Shown: positions 18,121-25,969 of the stretch, piece by piece
Layout of the letters: every line of letters starts with the position of its first letter
How positions within the stretch are numbered: the stretch's first letter is position 1
Assembly (NCBI RefSeq): GCF_900108515.1
Contig: NZ_FNWW01000006.1
Coordinates: 186,001 to 250,000, forward strand
Direction of reading: 5' to 3'
DNA from: Halobacillus karajensis
GTDB lineage: Bacteria > Bacillota > Bacilli > Bacillales > Halobacillaceae
DNA length: 64,000 bases
Notes under the pieces: generated by a model
Seen by the model: the letters and a program-made list of their open reading frames with translations, nothing else
The model's database searches: none
Told to the model about the DNA's origin: nothing
Translations under genes and position numbers: made by a program

Positions 18121-19485
18121 ATGGAACATTTAGATGACCAGGAGCGCCAAGAAGTATGGGCCAACATTAAAGATGCTTTGTTTAATGATCATATCGATCA
18201 GTTCCGTGCAGAATTTCTGGAGTTACATCCATATGACCAGGCAAGAATATTTGAAGATTTAGAAAAGGATGTACGGCTGCAAATTTATACTTACCTCTCA
18301 CCTGAAGAGGTAGCGGATGTGATGGAGCATATCGATTATGATGAAATTGAACCATTCTTTACTGAAATGGCACCACCTTTTGCAGCGCAAGTCTTTGCAG
18401 AAATGTCTACCGATGATGCTGTTGATATTTTCAATGAATTAGACAAAGATAAGGTAGCGAGTTTCTTGACGATCATGGATGATGATGCAGCTGACGAAAT
18501 TAAAGACCTGCTTCATTATGAAGAAAAAACAGCTGGTTCGATTATGACGACAGAATTTGTTGTTGTAAAAGCTGGGATGACGATCAGAGAAGCTATGGTT
18601 CATCTGAGAACGGAAGCCCCCGATGCGGAGACGATCTATTACACATATGTAATTGATGAAGATAAACGATTGGTTGGTGTTATTTCGTTAAGGGATTTAA
18701 TTATTTCAGAAGAAGAATGGTTGATATCGGATGTTATGAACGAGCGAGTGGTATCGGTCTCAGTCGGTGAGGATCAGGAAGAGATAGCACGTATGGTCCG
18801 TGACTATGACTTTCTTGCTTTACCTGTTGTGGACTTTCAGGATCATTTGCTTGGTATTATTACCGTCGATGATATCATGGACGTCATGGAAGAAGAAGCA
18901 AGTGACGATTACTCCAAACTTGCTGCCATTTCAGATGTCGATAGCCCTGATGATCATGCATTTGCCTCAGCCAAAAAGCGGCTGCCATGGCTTGTTATCC
19001 TCCTGTTCTTAGGTAGTTTGACAGCGAGTTTGATCGGCCGGTTTGAAGAAACTTTAGATCAAGTAGCCATCTTGGCTATATTCATCCCATTAATAGCGGG
19101 AATGGCAGGAAACACCGGTACTCAGGCTCTGGCGGTTGCTGTTCGAGGAATCACAACAGGGGAAATTGAGAAACAAGGGAAATGGAAAATGATGCTGAGA
19201 GAAGCTGGAACCGGTTTGATCACTGGTTTTTCTTGTGGTTTATTGATGACCCTTATTGTATATATATGGCAAGAAAACTTCTTCTTAGGATTATTAGTTG
19301 GATTGTCTATCTTTTTAACATTGGTTGTTGCCACACTGGCAGGTTCTCTTGTTCCCCTTCTTATGCATCGGTTGAAAATCGACCCCGCCGTCGCATCCGG
19401 TCCGTTTATTACGACCATAAATGATTTGATATCGATCATGATTTACTTCGGTTTGGCGACAGCATTTATGAATTTATTAATTTGA
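18121..19485 (+). CDS. mgtE: Magnesium transporter MgtE
   Basis: Mg2+ channel with cytosolic gating domains. The 454-aa protein has the N-terminal superhelical MgtE_N domain (about residues 1-125, many acidic residues that bind Mg2+), two CBS domains (about 130-255: TEFVVVKAGMTIREAM and ISDVMNERVVSV) and five membrane helices from about residue 280, with the pore signature PLIAGMAGNTGTQ. ATG at 18121 follows GGGGAGGG; an in-frame TTG two codons earlier is too close. The next gene starts 16 bp downstream, so the pair is likely an operon. Confidence 0.93.
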   Translation: MEHLDDQERQEVWANIKDALFNDHIDQFRAEFLELHPYDQARIFEDLEKDVRLQIYTYLSPEEVADVMEHIDYDEIEPFFTEMAPPFAAQVFAEMSTDDAVDIFNELDKDKVASFLTIMDDDAADEIKDLLHYEEKTAGSIMTTEFVVVKAGMTIREAMVHLRTEAPDAETIYYTYVIDEDKRLVGVISLRDLIISEEEWLISDVMNERVVSVSVGEDQEEIARMVRDYDFLALPVVDFQDHLLGIITVDDIMDVMEEEASDDYSKLAAISDVDSPDDHAFASAKKRLPWLVILLFLGSLTASLIGRFEETLDQVAILAIFIPLIAGMAGNTGTQALAVAVRGITTGEIEKQGKWKMMLREAGTGLITGFSCGLLMTLIVYIWQENFFLGLLVGLSIFLTLVVATLAGSLVPLLMHRLKIDPAVASGPFITTINDLISIMIYFGLATAFMNLLI

Positions 19486-19501
19486 TGGAAGGAGGGCGAG
19501 T

Positions 19502-21364
19502 ATGGAACACGGTGCTTCAGTAAGTTCATTGGTTATCGTTATTATCGCCGCATTCATTACTCCCATCCTACTACACCGTTTTAAGTTGAATATTATTCCG
19601 GTCGTAGTGGCAGAAATCATTGTTGGCTTAATTATTGGTCAAAGTGGCTTCGATATTGTTGAACATGGAAGTTGGTTAGAGATCCTCTCTACTTTAGGTT
19701 TTATATTCCTGATGTTCCTAAGTGGCCTGGAGATTGACTTTTCCATTTTCGCCAGCAGGAAGAAGAAAGCAAAGCCTGAAAACAAGGGCACAGGGGCCCC
19801 GAACCCTGTATGGGTAGCGACGATTGTCTTCATCGGCATATTCATTATTTCCTTCGCGTTATCGTATATGTTTGTGTGGGCAGGTTTCATTGATAATGCC
19901 TTCTTAATGACATTGATTATCTCAACCATCTCACTAGGTGTAGTTGTTCCTACATTAAAGGACGCGCAAATGATGAAGACGACGATCGGTCAGACGATTC
20001 TCTTGATAGCCGTCATTGCAGACTTAGTGACAATGATTCTTCTTGCCATTTTCGTATCTATTTATGGCGAAAGTGGTGGAAATACATGGTTGTTGCTTAT
20101 TCTTTTTGCAGCAGGTGTGCTTTTCTACTACATCGGCAAAAAATTCAGAGACCAATCATTTGTGGAAACAATGGCAAAAGGGACGATTCAAATCGATACC
20201 CGTGCTGTTTTTACACTGATCCTTTTACTCGTAGCTTTGTCCGAAACCGTAGGGGCAGAAAACATCTTAGGCGCTTTTTTAGCAGGGACTCTCGTTTCAC
20301 TGCTTTCTCCAAACCCTGAAATGGTTAAACGTCTGGACAGTTTTGGGTACGGATTCTTAATTCCGATCTTCTTTGTTATGGTTGGTGTGGATATTGACAT
20401 TTGGAGTTTATTTACAGACTCTCGTGTTCTATTATTGATCCCTCTTTTATTCTTGGCATTGCTTGTATCTAAGATTGTGCCAGCTTTAATATTGAGTAAG
20501 TGGTATGATATGAAAACCGTCCTCGGATCCGGTTTTATACTAACGTCTACGCTATCTCTTGTAATTGCAGCGGCTGCTATCGGAAAGCGGGAAGGGATGA
20601 TTGATGACCAGATGGAAGGGGCGCTTATATTAGTGGCTGTCCTTACATGTCTAGTCGCCCCGATTGTTTTCAAGAAGGTTTATGGCCGTTTCGAAGATGA
20701 AGATCACAAGACCGTCGTTTCTTTTATCGGTTCAAACCGTATGACCCTTCCTGTAGTCAGGGAACTTGACATTCAAGCGTATGAGACTCACCTGTACCAC
20801 ACAAAAGTAGATAAAATCGATGAACGCATCAGCCGGAATTGTTTTGATATTAAAGAACTGGATGGTTATGATGTAGAAAAAATGAAGGACCTTGGTGTAT
20901 TTGAAGTTGACTTGATTGTCGCTTCCACAGGAGATGAGGAACGTAATGCGGAGATTGCCCGTTTTGCTAGAGAGCAAGGGGTTGAGCGGGTTATTGTCCG
21001 TGTTGAATCACCAGAATTATCTCAAGAAATGAAAGACCTGAATATCAATGTCTTTTCTGTATTCTTGTCTTCAAAAGCTTTATTGAAAGCGATGATCGAA
21101 GCACCGAACGTTGTGGATATATTGACGAAGCAGGATAGTGCGCTTTATCAAATTAATATGAATAATTCGGTATACAACGGTATTCACCTTCGTGAATTTC
21201 CGTTTACTGGCGATGTCATCATGGTCCGTATTTTCCGAGGGAAAGATTCGATTGTCCCTCATGGGGATACTGAATTACAAATGGGTGACCGCCTTATTGT
21301 TACAGGTTCTCACGAATATGTGGAAGAACTGAAAATGGAACTGGAATATTGTGAATGGTGTTAG
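19502..21364 (+). CDS. yjbQ: CPA2-family cation/proton antiporter with TrkA domains, YjbQ-like
   Basis: A 620-aa monovalent cation:proton antiporter. The N-terminal 390 residues form a 12-helix exchanger domain. A TrkA-N nucleotide-binding domain follows at about 400-520 (VVSFIGSNRMTLPVVREL, VDLIVASTGDEERNAEIA), then a TrkA-C domain to the end (HLREFPFTGDVIMVR, GDRLIVTGSHEYVEEL). The glycine-rich dinucleotide motif in the TrkA-N domain is atypical (GSNRMT), so nucleotide specificity is unclear. K+ or Na+ efflux is inferred. Forms an operon with mgtE, which would couple Mg2+ and monovalent cation homeostasis. Confidence 0.9.
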   Translation: MEHGASVSSLVIVIIAAFITPILLHRFKLNIIPVVVAEIIVGLIIGQSGFDIVEHGSWLEILSTLGFIFLMFLSGLEIDFSIFASRKKKAKPENKGTGAPNPVWVATIVFIGIFIISFALSYMFVWAGFIDNAFLMTLIISTISLGVVVPTLKDAQMMKTTIGQTILLIAVIADLVTMILLAIFVSIYGESGGNTWLLLILFAAGVLFYYIGKKFRDQSFVETMAKGTIQIDTRAVFTLILLLVALSETVGAENILGAFLAGTLVSLLSPNPEMVKRLDSFGYGFLIPIFFVMVGVDIDIWSLFTDSRVLLLIPLLFLALLVSKIVPALILSKWYDMKTVLGSGFILTSTLSLVIAAAAIGKREGMIDDQMEGALILVAVLTCLVAPIVFKKVYGRFEDEDHKTVVSFIGSNRMTLPVVRELDIQAYETHLYHTKVDKIDERISRNCFDIKELDGYDVEKMKDLGVFEVDLIVASTGDEERNAEIARFAREQGVERVIVRVESPELSQEMKDLNINVFSVFLSSKALLKAMIEAPNVVDILTKQDSALYQINMNNSVYNGIHLREFPFTGDVIMVRIFRGKDSIVPHGDTELQMGDRLIVTGSHEYVEELKMELEYCEWC

Positions 21365-21370
21365 TATATG

Positions 21371-21404
21371 GCCTCCTTTTCTACGAAAAGGAGGCTTGTT
21401 TTTT
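21371..21404 (+). terminator. Terminator of mgtE-yjbQ
   Basis: A 10-bp stem GCCTCCTTTT / AAAAGGAGGC followed by TTGTTTTTT. Confidence 0.92.
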
Positions 21405-21482
21405 GCGTGGAAACGATCTATGAAAGCCTTTAACTCTTTTATGGAACGAAATTTATTCTTAAAAGGGGGGATAAGGAAGGAT

Positions 21483-21511
21483 TTGTTTTTAAACCCTGTA
21501 TGGTTTAAAAT
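21483..21511 (+). promoter_or_regulatory. Promoter of fabI
   Basis: TTGTTT (21483-21488), exactly 17 nt, TAAAAT (21506-21511). A FapR-type operator begins inside the -10 element. Confidence 0.65.
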
Positions 21512-21527
21512 AGGAGCAGGTACTAAT
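21510..21527 (+). promoter_or_regulatory. Putative FapR operator of fabI
   Basis: The segment reads ATAGGAGCAGGTACTAAT and differs at about two positions from the FapR box as I remember it (TTAGTANCAGGTACTAA in this orientation). It overlaps the -10 and the start site, where FapR would block transcription until malonyl-CoA releases it. B. subtilis fabI belongs to the FapR regulon. Confidence 0.7.
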
Positions 21528-21573
21528 AACAAATGCTAATTTAGATAATTTTACCTCAAGGAGGGTATTTAAT

Positions 21574-22353
21574 ATGAACTTTTCATTAGAAGGACGTACA
21601 TATGTCGTTATGGGAGTGGCGAACAAACGAAGCATTGCCTGGGGAATTGCACGTTCCCTTCACGCTGCTGGTGCACGCTTAATTTTCACAGTCGCATCCG
21701 AACGGTTTAAAAAATCAGTCCAGGATCTTGCGAACACATTGGAGGGTGGCGAAGAATCATTAGTTTATGAGTGTGATGTCACAGATGATGAAGCTATTAT
21801 CCAAACGTTTGAACAAATCAGCAATGATGTGGGAACCATCCATGGTCTTGCCCACTGCATAGCTTTCGCAAATCGTGAAGAGCTGAAGGATGAGTTCTTA
21901 AACACTAGTCGTGACGGATTCTTGACCGCTCATAATATTAGTTCTTACTCGTTGACAGCCGTAGCTCGGGCTGCTCAGCCACTGATGACGGATGGAGGGA
22001 GTATCGTTACACTCACATATCTTGGTGGAGAACAAGTGGTGAAAAACTATAATGTGATGGGTGTAGCAAAAGCTAGCCTTGATGCTAGTGTTAAATACCT
22101 AGCCAATGACCTGGGTAAACACAATATTCGTGTAAATGCAATTTCAGCTGGCCCTATTCGTACACTTTCAGCAAAGGGTGTAGGTGATTTTAACCAGATA
22201 TTAAAAGTAATTGAAGAGCGCGCTCCATTGGGTCGACCAGTTACACAGGAAGAAGTCGGTGATACAGGTTATTACTTGATGAGTGATCTTTCGCGTGGAG
22301 TTACAGGAGAGGTTATCCACGTGGATTCAGGCTTTAGTATCGTTGCTTATTAA
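21574..22353 (+). CDS. fabI: Enoyl-ACP reductase FabI (NADH-dependent)
   Basis: Reduces trans-2-enoyl-ACP in the last step of each fatty acid elongation cycle. Short-chain dehydrogenase fold: cofactor segment GVANKRSIAWGIA at residues 14-26 and the catalytic Tyr159/Lys166 pair in NYNVMGVAK (Y-x6-K). 259 aa. CAAGGAGGG precedes the ATG. Upstream promoter with a FapR-like operator, downstream a strong terminator, so it is monocistronic. It is the triclosan-target isoform rather than FabL or FabK. Confidence 0.95.
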   Translation: MNFSLEGRTYVVMGVANKRSIAWGIARSLHAAGARLIFTVASERFKKSVQDLANTLEGGEESLVYECDVTDDEAIIQTFEQISNDVGTIHGLAHCIAFANREELKDEFLNTSRDGFLTAHNISSYSLTAVARAAQPLMTDGGSIVTLTYLGGEQVVKNYNVMGVAKASLDASVKYLANDLGKHNIRVNAISAGPIRTLSAKGVGDFNQILKVIEERAPLGRPVTQEEVGDTGYYLMSDLSRGVTGEVIHVDSGFSIVAY

Positions 22354-22360
22354 AGGAATA

Positions 22361-22400
22361 AAAATTCCCCTTTCTCTTTAGAGAAAGGGGAATTTTTTTG
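22361..22400 (+). terminator. Terminator of fabI
   Basis: A long perfect stem (AAAATTCCCCTTTCTC paired with GAGAAAGGGGAATTTT) and a short loop ending in a T run. Confidence 0.93.
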
Positions 22401-22504
22401 TTTAGCATCTCTAATCTTTTCTATAGTAATGAAAGGAAGAGGGGGTGCATAGAATGGGGGAATAAGAAGTTTTGTGGTGTTTTGTCTAATAAGCAGGAGA
22501 GTGA

Positions 22505-22534
22505 ACATGAAGGCAGTTCTGGGCATATATATAG
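22505..22534 (+). promoter_or_regulatory. Possible sigma-K promoter of cotO
   Basis: ACA (22505-22507), 16 nt, then CATATATATA (22524-). It resembles the sigma-K pattern AC-N16-CATANNNTA with the final TA displaced by one base. Confidence 0.35.
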
Positions 22535-22566
22535 AATGACGACCGAAAGGAAAAGGAGAGATCTTG

Positions 22567-23112
22567 ATGGCAGAAGAAAGAAGACTTGCTAGGCCGCCGA
22601 TGCTTTATATCGTACAGCCTAAAGGGTTAAAGCCCGCGGAAGTACCGATGCAAACGAGTTTTCGCAGCCAGCGTCCATCTAAGTCAGAAGATAAAATAGA
22701 ACAGCCTCCGAAAGACACTCCTACAAATGAACGTGAAATAAGAATGCGAAGGATCCAATCCCCGCACCGTCAAGAACTAGCGAAGTTAAAGACACAGGAT
22801 TCTGCGGAGATCGTTGAAGAGAATCATTCTGACGTGTTATCGGAAAAGGAAGACACCACAAATTCAGAGGCTCCAAGGGAACGTAGAAGGCGTTTTCATG
22901 ATATGTCACTGGAAGAGAAGGTTAACTACTTTTTTCATTTATCGCCACATGTTCCTAAAATGAAATGTGAAGTTACGGCAGATGAGGAAAAATACAGAGG
23001 GTACATTACTGATTACAAAGATGGGATCGTCCATATGAAAGTTTTCCAACGGCCGTTTCATAGAGAAATTGCTTTTGAATCGATTCGTGATATCCGCTTA
23101 CTTGGCTTTTAA
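22567..23112 (+). CDS. cotO: Spore coat protein CotO-like
   Basis: A 181-aa, highly charged protein. The N-terminal two thirds are low-complexity and rich in Arg, Glu, Pro and Ser; the C-terminal 70 residues (from MSLEEKVNYFFHLSPHVPKMKCEV) form a compact domain typical of CotO, a coat morphogenetic protein acting with CotE in outer coat assembly. Start is ATG 22567, 8 nt after AAGGAG; an in-frame TTG directly before it is not needed. Position between fabI and cotZ matches B. subtilis. Expected to be expressed late in the mother cell. Confidence 0.82.
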   Translation: MAEERRLARPPMLYIVQPKGLKPAEVPMQTSFRSQRPSKSEDKIEQPPKDTPTNEREIRMRRIQSPHRQELAKLKTQDSAEIVEENHSDVLSEKEDTTNSEAPRERRRRFHDMSLEEKVNYFFHLSPHVPKMKCEVTADEEKYRGYITDYKDGIVHMKVFQRPFHREIAFESIRDIRLLGF

Positions 23113-23119
23113 CCTAAAG

Positions 23120-23154
23120 AAACCGCGCCCTTTTGGTAGTGGCGCGGTTTTTCT
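23120..23154 (+). terminator. Terminator of cotO, probably shared with cotZ
   Basis: Stem AAACCGCGCC / GGCGCGGTTT with an 11-nt loop and TTTTT; on the minus strand the stem ends in AAACCG..GGTTTCTTTAGG, so it may serve cotZ as well. Confidence 0.88.
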
Positions 23155-23170
23155 TCTGATTCATCTGTTT

Positions 23171-23680
23171 TTATAGAGTTTGTGCTGCTGGAAGGCATGT
23201 TACGTGACAGAAGCAGTTCAAATCAACAGTGATGCAGATGCCTGATGCTCGAAGGTCATCACAATCCTGGTCGGCTGGATCTGTTGGATTGTTTCTGTGG
23301 TGGTGTCCTGAACCACGGCCACGGCCGCCTTCTTCGTCATCGCCACGACCTCTGCGGTCATCAGAGAAAAGAAGTTCTAGGATTGCGCATCCGTCGTCGT
23401 CTACAGATTTAACACGGAAGAAGAAGCTTCCTCTCACTTCACAGTTGTCGCCACCGCGTCTTGAGCCGAATCCTTTGAAAGGTTTGCAGTCTTTACAATA
23501 AAGGATGACAGGAACTGTGTCGAAGTTGGACCCTCCATTTCCAGTATCACCAAGAAGGTCCGCAATGGATTGCTCACAGCTGGTCGTGCAATCATGCATG
23601 ACGTCGTTCTGTGCGTCTACGATATCTTTAAGAATGTCAATTACACAAGAGCCTGAATCAAAATTTTTACCACAGCTCAT
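23171..23680 (-). CDS. cotZ: CotY/CotZ family spore coat protein
   Basis: Cysteine-rich outer-coat/exosporium protein of 169 aa with about a dozen cysteines, including CVIDILKDIVDAQNDV followed by CTTSC, an internal CKDC, and the C-terminal family signature DLNCFCHVTCL. These proteins self-assemble through disulfides into the crust. Unlike B. subtilis CotZ it carries an inserted Arg/Gly/Asp/His-rich segment at about residues 106-140 (RRGRGDDEEGGRGRG then HHH). ATG with AAGGGG upstream; a near-perfect sigma-K promoter lies 45 bp upstream. Confidence 0.88.
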   Translation of the reverse strand: MSCGKNFDSGSCVIDILKDIVDAQNDVMHDCTTSCEQSIADLLGDTGNGGSNFDTVPVILYCKDCKPFKGFGSRRGGDNCEVRGSFFFRVKSVDDDGCAILELLFSDDRRGRGDDEEGGRGRGSGHHHRNNPTDPADQDCDDLRASGICITVDLNCFCHVTCLPAAQTL

Positions 23681-23723
23681 TAAAATTTTCCCCTTTCCAT
23701 ACGCATTGACGTATTGTCTTTAC

Positions 23724-23750
23724 TAGAATATGAAATGTGTCTAGGTCGGT
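23724..23750 (-). promoter_or_regulatory. Sigma-K promoter of cotZ
   Basis: On the minus strand AC (23750-23749), 16 nt, then CATATTCTA (23732-23724), an exact CATANNNTA. Confidence 0.6.
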
Positions 23751-23813
23751 GTGGGCATTTGTCTCTTTTATTGGAATCCTCACTTTTTTTGCTCTACATA
23801 GGCAGGAGACTAT

Positions 23814-23841
23814 ACCCATTTGGGGCAAATACCATAGATTA
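23814..23841 (+). promoter_or_regulatory. Sigma-K promoter of the small charged coat-region gene
   Basis: ACC (23814-23816), 16 nt, then CATAGATTA (23833-23841), again an exact CATANNNTA, 30 bp before the start codon. Confidence 0.6.
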
Positions 23842-23870
23842 GAAGTGAAATCGAATAAGGAGTGAATGGA

Positions 23871-24107
23871 ATGTCTGATAAAAAGAAGGTCATACATGTA
23901 AAAGACCTTGTAATTAAAGCGGATAATGTTGTTATCGAACCACAAGGCCACGACCGTCATGATCGCCGCGATCGTGATGATCGGTTTGATCCATTCTTCG
24001 GTGGACCAAGACGTCGTCAAGAAGAAGAAGGAAGAGATGAAAGTAGTTCAAGCCATCGTCATGATGATGAATCCTCTGAGCGCCGTGGAGGATTCCGCTG
24101 GTTTTAA
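23871..24107 (+). CDS. Small His/Arg/Asp-rich protein, likely spore coat component
   Basis: A 78-aa protein I cannot assign to a named gene. The first 26 residues are ordinary (KKKVIHVKDLVIKADNVVIE), and the rest is low complexity with repeated HDR/RDRDD, RRRQEEE and SSSSHRHDDESSERR blocks ending in GGFRWF. ATG at 23871 follows AAGGAG by 8 nt. A sigma-K-type promoter precedes it and it is divergent from cotZ, so expression in the late mother cell and a place in the coat are inferred. Its charge pattern echoes the insert of CotZ next door. Confidence 0.72.
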   Translation: MSDKKKVIHVKDLVIKADNVVIEPQGHDRHDRRDRDDRFDPFFGGPRRRQEEEGRDESSSSHRHDDESSERRGGFRWF

Positions 24108-24120
24108 AAGTATAAAGTTA

Positions 24121-24153
24121 AAGCCACTACTAGGAGGACGTAGTGGCTTTTTC
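24121..24153 (+). terminator. Terminator of the small charged gene
   Basis: 10-bp perfect stem AAGCCACTAC / GTAGTGGCTT, 9-nt loop, then TTTTC. Confidence 0.88.
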
Positions 24154-24172
24154 TTCATGGGAGTGGATAAAA

Positions 24173-24502
24173 ATGACCATAAGTTTAATGGAGTTTTTTC
24201 TACTGGGGCTTGCCGCTTTTCGTTTGACCCGGTTGGTTGTCAGGGATTACATCATGGAATGGTTTCGTCGCCCTTTTATTGATGTGAAAGTGGTGGTTAA
24301 TGAACAGGGAGTGGAAGAAGAATGGATTGAGCCGAAAGGGTTTATTGGAGAAGGGTTAAGTTGTCAATGGTGTGTAGGGGTATGGTCTGCTTTATTTATG
24401 CTTTTCTTCTATATAATCGTGCCTTATGGAGAATGGATCGTTTTTTTACTTGCTCTGTCAGGTTTACAATCCATCATTTATACATTGGTCGATCGTCAAT
24501 GA
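24173..24502 (+). CDS. DUF1360 sporulation membrane protein, YjcA-like
   Basis: A 109-aa protein with an N-terminal membrane segment (about residues 4-20, ending FRLTRLVVRD), a middle soluble loop with CQWC, and two closely spaced hydrophobic segments at the C terminus. This layout (RLTRLVVxD ... LSCQWCVGVWSA) is that of DUF1360, which includes B. subtilis YjcA and YngL; YjcA is linked to sporulation. ATG at 24173 has GGGAG 9 nt upstream. Its stop overlaps the next small ORF (ATGA). Confidence 0.78.
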   Translation: MTISLMEFFLLGLAAFRLTRLVVRDYIMEWFRRPFIDVKVVVNEQGVEEEWIEPKGFIGEGLSCQWCVGVWSALFMLFFYIIVPYGEWIVFLLALSGLQSIIYTLVDRQ

Positions 24503-24714
24503 CTAATAAAAAGGAAAAAACAATATTCGAGGTGTTGAAGGAAATTGATGAAGAAACGTCGAAGATGAATGGAATCATCAAACAGCCGGAAAAGAAATTC
24601 AATCAATGGGAGAAGGATTTTCAAGCATGGGATCGACGGTTTACTACCCGCATGACGGAGATGGAGAAATTCTTAACAAAACAGATGGGAAAAATAGAAC
24701 GTTTTTTTGAATAG
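24499..24714 (+). CDS. Small coiled-coil-like protein, unknown
   Basis: 71 aa, charged and probably helical throughout (KEIDEETSKMNGIIKQPEKK, EMEKFLTKQMGKIERFFE). It starts at the ATG that overlaps the stop of the DUF1360 gene and has no ribosome site of its own, so it would be translated by coupling. I know no family for it. Sporulation expression is inferred from its neighbour only. Confidence 0.55.
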   Translation: MTNKKEKTIFEVLKEIDEETSKMNGIIKQPEKKFNQWEKDFQAWDRRFTTRMTEMEKFLTKQMGKIERFFE

Positions 24715-24750
24715 AAAAGAAGGGGATAGAAGAGTAAAGGAGGCTTCAAC

Positions 24751-25050
24751 ATGGGATACATTCTGCCTGTCAATCACTATCAGTACCAGGATTATCAAAC
24801 CAGAACAGCCCAACACGAACGTTCACCCTTTGTCTTAGAAAAAGTATATAAAGTAAAGCTTAATCAAAGGAAACACCAGCAGACAAGAGAAAATGGTTGT
24901 CAAAATGATCAAAAACAGCTATCCTCCATTCAGTTTCCCAACCAAATGCATGTGGTGAAAAAAGGGAGAACCGACATGGATCAAACCAATCACTGTATTA
25001 TCCTTTTTGAAATAACAGGAAAAGGCCGTTACTTTAGCGAAAGTGTATAA
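24751..25050 (+). CDS. Small hypothetical protein
   Basis: 99 aa, starting GYILPVNHYQYQDYQTR, polar and rich in Gln, His and Lys, with no membrane segment or recognised motif. AAAGGAGG lies 8 nt before the ATG, which supports translation. It sits in the sporulation gene block and precedes the metallo-beta-lactamase-fold gene by 22 bp, so the two may be co-transcribed. Function unknown. Confidence 0.6.
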   Translation: MGYILPVNHYQYQDYQTRTAQHERSPFVLEKVYKVKLNQRKHQQTRENGCQNDQKQLSSIQFPNQMHVVKKGRTDMDQTNHCIILFEITGKGRYFSESV

Positions 25051-25072
25051 AAAAGCTAAAGGAGTCGTGGAT

Positions 25073-25969
25073 ATGTCTTTTCACCAATTGAATGAATCCT
25101 GTTATTATTACCATAGCTCAGTCAATATCGGATACGTAAACAAAGGAACGACGGGGTTACTGATTGATTCCGGGATCGATTCTTCATCTGTAAAAAAGGT
25201 GCTCAAAGAGCTCAAGAAAAGGGAGCTTCCATTGACGCACCTTTTTATTACTCATGCTCATGCCGATCATTATGGAGGTGCATCCTTCCTTCAGGAACAC
25301 TTCGATGTCTATACCGTCGCTCCCGTTTTTGAAGAAGCCATTCTGCGTAATCCCACGCTTGAACCTTTGTACTTGTTTGGTGGAAACGATCCGCTTCCAG
25401 AATTACATAATAAATTTTTAGAAGGCCCACGTGTTCGAATTGACAAGGTGGTAGATGAAGGAGAAATCAGCTTTGAATCCATTCTGGCAACGGCGATTCA
25501 TTTGCCGGGACACAGTTACCATCAACTAGCATTAAAAATAGATGGAATCCTTTATGCGGCAGACAGCTACTTTAGTGAGGAAACATTAAAGAAACATAGG
25601 ATTCCTTTTTTGACCGATGTAAGCATGACCTTAGATAGTTTAGATCAGCTTTTAACTTTAACTTATCGGGGATCCGTCCCGGGACATGGAATCTTTGAAG
25701 AAAATCCGAAAGTCACCATCCAAAAAAATATTGATTATCATGAACAGCTGTCTGCTTGGTTACACCAGTATTTAGTAGAAGCAGGTACAGTCTCTCAGGA
25801 GACTGTTATCGCAGCGATGTGCAAGCATTATGGCATTCAGTCCCCTCCTTTATCCCAATGGCTTTTATTCAGAACGGCTGTCACTGCTTATCTTCTTGGA
25901 TTGAAAAAAGCGGGCCTGTTGGAGGACCGCATCATTCATTATAAATGGTGTTTTTCTATTATAGACTAA
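25073..25969 (+). CDS. MBL-fold metallohydrolase
   Basis: 298-aa metallo-beta-lactamase-fold enzyme. The metal site is intact: THAHADH at about residues 61-67, the third histidine in HLPGHS, the bridging aspartate in YAADSYF, and the final histidine in VPGHG. Members cleave thioesters, glutathione thioesters or lactones; the C-terminal helical part (WLHQYLVEAGTVSQETVIAAM) resembles the extension of several hydrolases of this type and could act as a winged-helix-like lid. Substrate unknown. Start ATG 25073, 8 nt after AAAGGAG. Its 3' end overlaps the tail of the convergent yetF-like gene by 11 bp. Confidence 0.82.
   Translation: MSFHQLNESCYYYHSSVNIGYVNKGTTGLLIDSGIDSSSVKKVLKELKKRELPLTHLFITHAHADHYGGASFLQEHFDVYTVAPVFEEAILRNPTLEPLYLFGGNDPLPELHNKFLEGPRVRIDKVVDEGEISFESILATAIHLPGHSYHQLALKIDGILYAADSYFSEETLKKHRIPFLTDVSMTLDSLDQLLTLTYRGSVPGHGIFEENPKVTIQKNIDYHEQLSAWLHQYLVEAGTVSQETVIAAMCKHYGIQSPPLSQWLLFRTAVTAYLLGLKKAGLLEDRIIHYKWCFSIID

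Noticed and set aside
20188-20673. 161-codon minus-strand ORF inside the antiporter gene
   Set aside because: A shadow of the conserved membrane domain; no ribosome site and no recognisable protein.
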